From the NCBI GenBank assembly GCA_030426005.1, contig JAUHZM010000195.1, positions 1-6,083 of the forward strand: 6,083 nt of DNA, read 5' to 3'. Numbering within the stretch: the stretch's first letter is position 1; each line of letters opens with the position of its first letter. A model generated the notes under the pieces. The model made no database searches. It was not told the DNA's origin and saw only the letters and a program-made list of their open reading frames with translations. Shown one piece after another: positions 1-5,682 of the stretch. This stretch comes from Gammaproteobacteria bacterium (GTDB lineage: Bacteria > Pseudomonadota > Gammaproteobacteria > Arenicellales > Arenicellaceae). The translations under genes were made by a program, and so were the position numbers.

Positions 1-2096
1 CTGGCGGCACGTGTCGTGAGGCAGCGAATGGCGTCTTTACTTGTTGCACGCAGTGCGTCTTGAAGGTAGAAAATTGCTACTAAGCCGTGCCCTTCTGCGC
101 CTAAAGCAACCATGCTCGCATTCGCATAGGCTGCCCCACTCAATGCAGCATCGGGTCGTCCATCTGTCAATGCGAGTTTATCAGCCACCCAGTCCAGCTG
201 ACCTAAGTAATAGCGTCGCTTAGCCACAACGGCAGTGACGCCAAAGCCTATATGTTCACTAAAATCTGTTGCTTCACTGGTGTCGGTTACGCCCTGAAAA
301 GCAGCCGAGAGCACGTGATCGGACTGCTGCTCAAGACTGGCCGCCAGCGCCAAGCATTCCTGCTCGGTCAAGGAGCTCATCCGTTGGACCGCGACCACTT
401 CGGGGCGGCCTCGCGTCAAAGTACCCGTTTTATCGAAACACCAAAGTGATATGTTGCGCACAGTTTGCAGCGCATCGGGGTTACTAACTAACACACCAAG
501 GCGACGCAAAACACGAATTGACGCACTTCGTGCAACCGGCGCAGCCAATGAAAACGCACATGGGCAAGATGCGACAAGCATCGCCAGACAAACCTCGAAA
601 ACCCGACTTGAATCCACCCAATACCACACAAGACCAACAACGACGGTGATGCACAAAATTGCCAGCACAAAATGCCGACTTAATTGTTCTGCCCAGTGGG
701 CTTGTGTTTTAGCCTGCCGGTCCGCATCCTGTAACAGAGTTTCAATCCGAGCGATGGATGATTCGGCCCAAGGTAAACGCGCTTCAATCGCAGCGGTGCC
801 GCTCACTACCCGACTGGCAGCTGAAATAGTCTCTCCGGCCTTGCGCAAGACCGGGACCGACTCCCCGGTAATTGTGGATTCGTCAACTTGAATAACGCCA
901 TCGAGAATATTGGCGTCAAATGGCACTACGTCGTTTGCGCTTAGCCGTATCCGGTCACCAGGCAGCACGTGTTGAGGCTGAATATCGAGCGTTTTTAAGT
1001 TGCCTGGCGTATTCTGACGCGCCACCTGAATCCGTGATGGTAGTAAGGCCATGACCTCATCGGGCGAACCCAGCACTTTATGCCGCACTTGCATTTCGAC
1101 GTAGCGACCCAGTGATAGAAAAAAGGTAAACATCACGGCGGAGTCAAAATAGACGTGCGCCTGGTGCCCTGCCAATACTGTGAAAACACTCGACGCGTAG
1201 GCCGCACCAATAGCAAGTGCGACCGGCACATCCATTCCCATGCGTCGATGTTTCAGGTCGCGCAATGCGTTAGTGAAAAATGGCTTTGCAGAATAGAACA
1301 CCACCGCTGTCGCCACCAGTAGACTAACTAAATGAAAATAGCGCTCATACAGCCCTGGTAGGCTGTCTCCATGTACATAGGTGGCAACCGCGAAGGTCAT
1401 TACCTGCATAGTACCCAGTCCAGCGACTAGGATTCGTTTCAAAGCAGTCAATCGCTCGGTTCGCTGATGCGCCGCGCGACTCTCATAGTCGCCGATCTTC
1501 GCCGGTTGGGGTTGGTACCCGAGCTGTGCAATGGTGGCGACTAACTCCGACAAACACGACTCTGCGTCAGGCACATCCAGAGTAACTGCGCCACTCGCCA
1601 TATCCACGTGGACGCCAACGGACGGATTTTGGTGTTTAACTGCACGCTCGATGAGCCATGAACAACTCGAGCAGTACAAACCGGCCACATTCAGGCGTAG
1701 TTTTCGCGTACCCCGCGCGCCGACCATGACGTACTCATTCGCATGCTCGATTGAATCCAAATATTGCCAACGCTGAGCCAGTTCCGCTAGCGGTGCCAAC
1801 GAGTCCGCACGTGCCACACGAGCATAGAAAATGTCTGACTCCCGAGTTTGCCGATGCTGATAAAACTGTTGCAAACCCGAACCGGTAATTAACTCCGCCG
1901 CCGCTTTACAGCCAAGGCAACACATTGGTTGACTGACGCCGTCAACATCAAGGCGAATATCGGTAAATTTGGGGACCGGCTCATGGCAATGAAAACACAC
2001 AAGCTGAGCATCAGGCTCGCTTCTAGCATCCGGTTTCTGTCGGCGAGAATTACGCGCGACATCATTTAGCAACGACAGTGGCAGTGGCTCTGACAC
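1..2096 (-). CDS. ccoI: CcoI/FixI-type copper-translocating P1B ATPase (C-terminus beyond window)
   Basis: This is a membrane P-type ATPase that moves Cu(I) out of the cytoplasm to supply the CuB centre of the cbb3 oxidase. The frame stays open for 698 residues and leaves the window before the TGD and GDGxNDxP motifs, so roughly the last 100-130 residues are missing. In order: an N-terminal Cys-rich metal-binding segment (C34xxC37, then C59-C60-x-x-C63); a heavy-metal-associated domain with GLYCSSC (C142, C145); hydrophobic helices near 220-240, 252-270, 288-309 and 312-330; actuator motif TGES at 410-413; helices near 474-495 and 498-520, the latter carrying CPC at 511-513; phosphorylation motif DKTGTLT with Asp555; and a nucleotide-binding domain with GFGV near 617-620. 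Oddities are SDHVL at 592-596 where the family has a His-Pro dipeptide, and Ser rather than Thr before CPC. The start is GTG, 4 nt after the ccoH stop; no ATG or other good start lies between it and the upstream in-frame TAG. The ribosome site is weak, suggesting coupling to ccoH. Identification as CcoI rather than a detoxifying CopA rests on the N-terminal Cys segment and the operon. Confidence 0.95.
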   Translation of the reverse strand, partial: MSEPLPLSLLNDVARNSRRQKPDARSEPDAQLVCFHCHEPVPKFTDIRLDVDGVSQPMCCLGCKAAAELITGSGLQQFYQHRQTRESDIFYARVARADSLAPLAELAQRWQYLDSIEHANEYVMVGARGTRKLRLNVAGLYCSSCSWLIERAVKHQNPSVGVHVDMASGAVTLDVPDAESCLSELVATIAQLGYQPQPAKIGDYESRAAHQRTERLTALKRILVAGLGTMQVMTFAVATYVHGDSLPGLYERYFHLVSLLVATAVVFYSAKPFFTNALRDLKHRRMGMDVPVALAIGAAYASSVFTVLAGHQAHVYFDSAVMFTFFLSLGRYVEMQVRHKVLGSPDEVMALLPSRIQVARQNTPGNLKTLDIQPQHVLPGDRIRLSANDVVPFDANILDGVIQVDESTITGESVPVLRKAGETISAASRVVSGTAAIEARLPWAESSIARIETLLQDADRQAKTQAHWAEQLSRHFVLAILCITVVVGLVWYWVDSSRVFEVCLAMLVASCPCAFSLAAPVARSASIRVLRRLGVLVSNPDALQTVRNISLWCFDKTGTLTRGRPEVVAVQRMSSLTEQECLALAASLEQQSDHVLSAAFQGVTDTSEATDFSEHIGFGVTAVVAKRRYYLGQLDWVADKLALTDGRPDAALSGAAYANASMVALGAEGHGLVAIFYLQDALRATSKDAIRCLTTRAA

Positions 2097-2100
2097 GTGG

Positions 2101-2274
2101 TTATTCGCTCGACACTGGTACTAGCTGAGGCGCATTTTGGTGCGCAATCGTCACGGTCACCATTGATGCAATCACCACAATCAACGGCAAGGCGATGACC
2201 AGCCACACCATCATGTATCGATACCAGGCCTTTGACTCTATTTGCGTCTCTGTTGTATTTGCTTTAGTTAACAT
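2101..2274 (-). CDS. ccoH: Short CcoH/FixH-like oxidase assembly protein, 57 aa
   Basis: This encodes a small single-helix membrane protein in the usual ccoH position between ccoG and ccoI. The motif AWYRYMMVWLVIALP (about residues 16-30) followed by a hydrophobic run to about residue 43 matches the N-terminal helix of FixH/CcoH, where WYRxxWxWxLxALP is typical. Known CcoH proteins are about 150-170 residues, with a periplasmic domain after the helix. This one stops about 14 residues after the helix (AHQNAPQLVPVSSE). The stop is followed after 4 nt by the ccoI start, so no remnant of the missing domain exists here. ATG at 2274 is chosen because TGAGGA lies 5 nt upstream; a TTG six codons earlier has no such site. 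CcoH is known to associate with cbb3 subunits, and I recall the membrane helix being important for this, so a helix-only form could still work; that is inference. The alternative is an unrelated small protein that happens to resemble it. Confidence 0.75.
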   Translation of the reverse strand: MLTKANTTETQIESKAWYRYMMVWLVIALPLIVVIASMVTVTIAHQNAPQLVPVSSE

Positions 2275-2278
2275 AAAT

Positions 2279-2284
2279 TCCTCA
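2279..2284 (-). promoter_or_regulatory. Ribosome binding site of the short ccoH gene
   Basis: TGAGGA on the minus strand lies 5 nt before the ATG at 2274. It settles the start of ccoH, because the frame also extends to a TTG at 2292 without a comparable site. The 32-nt gap after ccoG contains no convincing hairpin or promoter. Confidence 0.75.
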
Positions 2285-2306
2285 ATAAACAAATTGCTCG
2301 TCTAAT

Positions 2307-3728
2307 TTAGCGCTTCGGACCCCAGAACCGAGTTTCCTCAGTCACGGTTTCTGGCTTGTCACCGCGTGTTTCTTCAAAGCCCAGCTGAATAACTTGAGAG
2401 CGCTTAAACTCAGCATTCTCTGGCAACTGGACCAACACTGTAAATTCACCGATCTCGCCAGCTGGCACGACGCGTGAATTGCCATCTAGATCGGGCTTTG
2501 CCCAAACGACTTGCGCCTGGTTTAAGCCATGCACAGTGACGATATAAGATTGATCTTGTTGACTTTTGTTCATCACACGCACTTGGAAACTATTCTCGAT
2601 GGTGTCATTTTCAGCCCAGCGAAAGAATGCATTTCGATCACGCAGAACATCAACCTGAAAACTACTGCGCATGACCAGTGCTGTAATAAATCCAGTGAAT
2701 ACCACCGCCAACAAAGTCGCGTAAATAATCACGCGTGGACGCAACAGGGTTTGCAACAACGACTTGTGCGCGCCTTGATCCTGCGCTTCAGTACTGTACT
2801 TAATTAATCCGGTCGGCAAGCCAACCTTGGTCATCACTTCGTCGCAACCATCGATGCAAGCCGCGCAGGCAATACACTCATATTGTAGGCCGTCGCGTAT
2901 GTCGATGCCGGTCGGGCACACTTGCACACAAATACCACAATCAATACAGTCGCCTAGCTCGGACTCCGCATCTTCTTTACGTCGCTTACCCCGTGAACGA
3001 GGCTCACCACGTTTCGTATCGTAGGCAACGATCAGCGTATCACGGTCAAACATCGCACTCTGAAAACGGGCGTATGGGCACATATATTTGCAAACCTGTT
3101 CACGCATAAATCCTGCGTTGCCGTAGGTCGCAAACCCGTAGAACAGGACCCAGAATAACGCCCAGCCGCCTACCTGGAATTGCGCGAAATCTACCACCAG
3201 CCCACGAATCGGTTGAAAGTAGCCTACGAAGGTTAATCCAGTGAACAACGCAAAACTGATCCAGAGTACTTGCTTGGTTACGCGTTTGCGGGCTTTTTCC
3301 CAACTCATTGGCGCACTGGCCAACTTCATTTGCTGAGCACGTGTTCCTTCTACCCAGCGCTCCATCCAGATAAACGCCTCGGTCCACACGGTTTGTGGAC
3401 AAGCATAACCACACCAGACACGCCCCGCGATCGCCGTGAAAAAGAATAGCGACAAGCCCGCCAAAATTAGCAACAAGGTCAGAAAAATGAAGTCCTGCGG
3501 CCAGAATGTCAAAAAGAAAATATGAAACTTACGCGCAGGCAAATCGAACAGCACAGCCTGGCGTCCATCCCAATTTATCCAGGGCAATGCGTAATACAAT
3601 CCCAACAACGCATAAACACTCGCGACCCGGAGGCGCTGAAACCGGCCCTTGGTTTCGCGCGGATAGATCTTATCGCTCTTCTCGTATAATTTAACTTCGA
3701 CTGGAATATCTTGCAGCGGTTTACTCAT
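2307..3728 (-). CDS. ccoG: CcoG/RdxA/FixG-type iron-sulfur cupric reductase of cbb3 oxidase assembly
   Basis: CcoG is a membrane-bound ferredoxin-like protein that reduces Cu(II) to Cu(I) during CuB assembly of cbb3 oxidase. The 473 residues match the family's usual length. Hydrophobic helices lie near 36-52, 79-100, 154-172, 187-204 and 333-352. Membrane-associated cysteine motifs are CGYACPQ (C106, C110) and CKYMCPYARFQ (C213, C217). Two 4Fe-4S ferredoxin motifs follow: C261-C264-C267 with C271-Pro, and C285-C288-C291 with C295-Asp, the second in the familiar CIACAAC form. After the last helix, residues 355-470 form the C-terminal beta-sandwich domain (FixG_C). All expected cysteines are present, so the protein looks functional. 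The start at 3728 gives MSKPLQDIPV; the frame extends 26 codons further upstream, but that extension lies inside the preceding gene and looks like its shadow. ATG overlaps the upstream stop by 8 nt, and ccoH follows after 32 nt. Confidence 0.97.
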   Translation of the reverse strand: MSKPLQDIPVEVKLYEKSDKIYPRETKGRFQRLRVASVYALLGLYYALPWINWDGRQAVLFDLPARKFHIFFLTFWPQDFIFLTLLLILAGLSLFFFTAIAGRVWCGYACPQTVWTEAFIWMERWVEGTRAQQMKLASAPMSWEKARKRVTKQVLWISFALFTGLTFVGYFQPIRGLVVDFAQFQVGGWALFWVLFYGFATYGNAGFMREQVCKYMCPYARFQSAMFDRDTLIVAYDTKRGEPRSRGKRRKEDAESELGDCIDCGICVQVCPTGIDIRDGLQYECIACAACIDGCDEVMTKVGLPTGLIKYSTEAQDQGAHKSLLQTLLRPRVIIYATLLAVVFTGFITALVMRSSFQVDVLRDRNAFFRWAENDTIENSFQVRVMNKSQQDQSYIVTVHGLNQAQVVWAKPDLDGNSRVVPAGEIGEFTVLVQLPENAEFKRSQVIQLGFEETRGDKPETVTEETRFWGPKR

Positions 3729-4017
3729 GACGCTCGCCCTCTGCAGCAGGCAGCGCGTCACCTGACGGTTTGCCTGATTGCAGCAACCAGGTGACGATCC
3801 AACCATTCAACATTAATAAAACCCAAAATAGTAGGAATCCGATGCTGTAGCCCGAGGTTCGATCCAGCGTCATTGGAAAGGTCGCCAACTGAGACAACTC
3901 CTCAGGATCGAATGTGGCGAAAAACAGCATGGTCGCAATCGCGGCCCATAAAAATGACACCCAAACTACAACACCCAGACGAATCATCTGCTTAGATGGT
4001 GCTCGCGACTGCTCCAT
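3721..4017 (-). CDS. Unrecognised two-helix membrane protein between ccoP and ccoG, 98 aa
   Basis: I do not recognise this family. The protein has a short charged start (MEQSRAPSKQ), a hydrophobic segment at about 14-36, an acidic/polar loop (FDPEELSQ and onward, about 36-55), a second hydrophobic segment at about 57-79 and a hydrophilic tail ending GERHE. Basic residues before the first helix and after the second (K12/R-rich start, QSGKPS) suggest both ends face the cytoplasm. There is no CXXC, CXXCH or His cluster, so metal or haem binding is not indicated. The gene is convincing: its ATG lies 3 nt after the ccoP stop, GGAGAG sits 6 nt upstream, and its stop overlaps the ccoG start as ATGAGTAA. 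The position suggests a role in assembly or stability of the oxidase, but that is context only. It is longer than CcoM, the one-helix subunit of some cbb3 oxidases, and has one helix more. Confidence 0.88.
   Translation of the reverse strand: MEQSRAPSKQMIRLGVVVWVSFLWAAIATMLFFATFDPEELSQLATFPMTLDRTSGYSIGFLLFWVLLMLNGWIVTWLLQSGKPSGDALPAAEGERHE
3737..3742 (-). promoter_or_regulatory. Ribosome binding site of ccoG
   Basis: AGAGGG on the minus strand lies 8 nt before the ATG at 3728, inside the end of the upstream small membrane protein gene. It supports this ATG over the longer frame that opens at 3806. Confidence 0.6.
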
Positions 4018-4020
4018 TGC

Positions 4021-4911
4021 TTACTCTCCAGCCTCAGCGGGTTTACCAAGCGAGGTTACATAAGCTGCAAGTAACTTGATCTCGTTCTCACTCAGTGCGT
4101 TTTTAAAGCTCGGCATATTGCCCTGAATACCGTTGCGCAGCACGTGCTCGATATCTGCTTCACGCGGGCCATGCAACCAAACGTCGTCGGTCAGATTCGG
4201 CGCACCGATCGCCTGATTGCCTTTACCTTCAGGTCCGTGGCAGGCAGCACAGACGCCAAACAACGACTCGCCACGCTGGATCGCATACTCGGTCACATCT
4301 TTACGCCCTGCCAGATGTTGCACATACAGTGCCAATACCGTTACATCCGCCCCGTTGAGCCGCAGATTCGGCATCACACCAGCTCTGCCTTCGGTGATCG
4401 AAGCGACAATGGTCTCCGGTTCGCCGCCGTACAACCAATCCCCGTCAGCCAGGTTTGGAAACCCCTTGGCGCCACGAGCATCCGAACCATGACAGGTAGA
4501 ACAGTTATTGGCGAACAAACGCTCACCGGTCTCCATGGCCTTAGCATTGTCGGCCAACATTGGCACGGTGTAATCAGCGAACTCAGCAAAGAATTCGTCC
4601 TGCTGCGCCCGATTGACTTCTTTGGCATCGCTGTACTGGCCTAGTTGAGACCAGTTCAGTGTGCCTTCATACGAACCCAGCCCTGGATACAGAACCAAAT
4701 AAACACCGGCGAAAATAATGGTTAATACGAACAGACCTAACCACCAACGCGGCAATGGGTTGTTCAGCTCTTCAATCCCATCCCATTTGTGACCGGTGGT
4801 CTCGGCCTCGTTCATACCGTTAGATCGACTGGTGGCCAATAACAGCCAGACCATCGCCAAGATATTGCCGACCACCAAGACGATGATGAAAATACTCCAA
4901 AAGTTAGTCAT
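4021..4911 (-). CDS. ccoP: cbb3-type cytochrome c oxidase subunit III, dihaem cytochrome c CcoP
   Basis: CcoP is the membrane-anchored dihaem subunit that receives electrons from soluble or membrane cytochrome c and passes them to CcoO and CcoN. Of 296 residues, the N-terminal part holds two membrane helices (about 4-26 and 56-76) separated by the family hallmark WDGIEELNNPLPRWW (43-57). Two periplasmic cytochrome c domains follow: the first with C137-S-T-C140-H141 and Met ligand M180 in GVMPN, the second with C221-A-A-C224-H225 and Met ligand M266 in GNMPSF. Length and all haem ligands are as expected; the two-helix form is common in gammaproteobacteria, whereas some alphaproteobacteria have one helix. 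The ATG overlaps the ccoQ stop (ATGACTAA, 8 nt). Only a poor purine run precedes it, so translation is probably coupled to ccoQ. Confidence 0.98.
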   Translation of the reverse strand: MTNFWSIFIIVLVVGNILAMVWLLLATSRSNGMNEAETTGHKWDGIEELNNPLPRWWLGLFVLTIIFAGVYLVLYPGLGSYEGTLNWSQLGQYSDAKEVNRAQQDEFFAEFADYTVPMLADNAKAMETGERLFANNCSTCHGSDARGAKGFPNLADGDWLYGGEPETIVASITEGRAGVMPNLRLNGADVTVLALYVQHLAGRKDVTEYAIQRGESLFGVCAACHGPEGKGNQAIGAPNLTDDVWLHGPREADIEHVLRNGIQGNMPSFKNALSENEIKLLAAYVTSLGKPAEAGE

Positions 4912-5068
4912 GCTCTTTTACCCCACTGGTTTCCTGGGTAGTTTCCAACGGTAATTGCGCCATATAGTCGAATTTTGATTTGTTTCGACTGCTCCAGGCC
5001 CAAACCCAGATTCCGAGAAATATGACGATCAATACGCCCGTCATCACGCCATTGAAGATCGAGATCAT
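4904..5068 (-). CDS. ccoQ: cbb3-type cytochrome c oxidase small subunit CcoQ, 54 aa
   Basis: CcoQ is a small single-helix subunit that stabilises the cbb3 complex, notably the attachment of CcoP. The 54 residues begin MISIFNGVMTGVLI, with a membrane helix at about 7-26. It is followed by SSRNKSKFDYMAQLPL, matching the family pattern of a basic stretch after the helix and then an F-D-x-x-A-x-LP-like segment. The helix is followed by Arg and Lys residues, as expected for a cytoplasmic C-terminus. The ATG overlaps the ccoO stop as ATGA, and GGGAGGG lies 7 nt upstream, a strong ribosome site. The stop codon lies 8 nt inside the ccoP coding sequence. No cofactor-binding residues are expected or seen. 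Confidence 0.93.
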   Translation of the reverse strand: MISIFNGVMTGVLIVIFLGIWVWAWSSRNKSKFDYMAQLPLETTQETSGVKEHD

Positions 5069-5682
5069 TGCTGAGCCCTCCCATTATTTGCTACGCCAAG
5101 GAATTGTAGATACGCGATCAAGGCTTCCATTTCAGTTCGACCTTCAACAGCCGCTTTCGCCTCGGCAATCTGCTCCTCAGTGTACGGATGTCCCAAAAAT
5201 CGCAAGGTCTTCATTTTGGTGGTGATCAGATCACCATCAATTTCATTGTCCAACAACCATGGGAAACCCGGCATATTCGACTCAGGAACGAGGTCACGTG
5301 GATTAATTAGGTGCGCCAAATGCCATTCATCCGTGTAGCGGCCACCGACACGTGCCAAATCCGGCCCGGTTCGTTTAGAACCCCACTGGAATGGGCGGTC
5401 ATAGACTGACTCACCGGCCATAGATGGCGGACCATAACGCAAGCTTTCTGAAACGAATGGGCGAATCATTTGTGAGTGACAGTTATAACAACCCTCTTTC
5501 ACATACACATCGCGACCTGCTAGTTCGAGTGCTGGGTACGGCTCTACGCCCGCAGAAGGTTGTGTGGTTTGTGCCTGAAACATAAGTGGCACAATCTCGG
5601 CGATACCTGCCACACTGATTACTAGGGCGATCAACACGCCCATCAAACCGGTATTTTTCTCAATTGTTTCGTGCTTAATCAT
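5065..5682 (-). CDS. ccoO: cbb3-type cytochrome c oxidase subunit II, monohaem cytochrome c CcoO
   Basis: CcoO is the monohaem cytochrome c subunit anchored by one N-terminal helix; it passes electrons from CcoP to the haem b of CcoN. At 205 residues it has the usual length. The helix covers about 13-35, followed by the periplasmic domain with the haem-binding motif G-C65-Y-N-C68-H69-SQMIRPF and the family-typical RYGPPSMAGE (82-91), WGSKRTGPDLARVGGRY (100-116) and the Met ligand M137 in ESNMPGFPWL. All key residues are intact. The ATG overlaps the ccoN stop as ATGA, and GAGGTG (5688-5693) lies 5 nt upstream; the gene's own stop overlaps ccoQ in the same way. This tight coupling fits fixed subunit stoichiometry. 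Confidence 0.98.
   Translation of the reverse strand: MIKHETIEKNTGLMGVLIALVISVAGIAEIVPLMFQAQTTQPSAGVEPYPALELAGRDVYVKEGCYNCHSQMIRPFVSESLRYGPPSMAGESVYDRPFQWGSKRTGPDLARVGGRYTDEWHLAHLINPRDLVPESNMPGFPWLLDNEIDGDLITTKMKTLRFLGHPYTEEQIAEAKAAVEGRTEMEALIAYLQFLGVANNGRAQQ
5076..5082 (-). promoter_or_regulatory. Strong ribosome binding site of ccoQ
   Basis: GGGAGGG on the minus strand lies 7 nt before the ccoQ ATG at 5068, inside the last codons of ccoO. It is the purest Shine-Dalgarno match in the window, supporting this very short gene as truly translated. Confidence 0.7.
5220..5236. repeat. Perfect 17-nt inverted repeat inside ccoO
   Basis: TGGTGATC-A-GATCACCA has 8-bp arms around one central base and lies in codons for the D-G-D-L-I-T-T stretch of CcoO (near residue 150). 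It resembles a dimeric operator in form, but lies inside a gene, far from any promoter seen here. With a one-base loop it would not form a good RNA hairpin. It may be chance. Confidence 0.5.

Noticed and set aside
451..891. Plus-strand open frame of 146 codons
   Set aside because: It lies fully opposite ccoI, whose motifs (CPC, DKTGT, TGES) are unmistakable. Its translation is low in hydrophobic structure and shows no domain.
2163..2175. FNR/Anr-like half sites (TTGAT and ATCAC)
   Set aside because: The half sites are 3 nt apart instead of 4, the second is imperfect, and they lie inside the ccoH coding region.
2097..2274. ccoH as a frameshifted pseudogene
   Set aside because: A full periplasmic domain would need about 300 nt, but only 4 nt separate its stop from ccoI, so no hidden remainder exists.
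2275..2292. TTG start six codons earlier for ccoH
   Set aside because: No ribosome site precedes it, while ATG at 2274 has TGAGGA at good spacing.
2275..2306. Possible terminator or internal promoter in the ccoG-ccoH gap
   Set aside because: The 32-nt gap is AT-rich but has no GC-rich stem, T-run or recognisable promoter pair.
3100..3414. Minus-strand open frame of 104 codons inside ccoG
   Set aside because: It is an alternative frame of ccoG, which is intact across this stretch with its cysteine motifs.
3729..3806. N-terminal extension of ccoG by 26 codons
   Set aside because: It lies inside the upstream membrane protein gene, whereas ATG at 3728 has a ribosome site and gives the normal family N-terminus.
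4144..4644. Plus-strand open frame of 166 codons
   Set aside because: It is antisense to the ccoP cytochrome domains with both CXXCH motifs; no family features or ribosome site support it.
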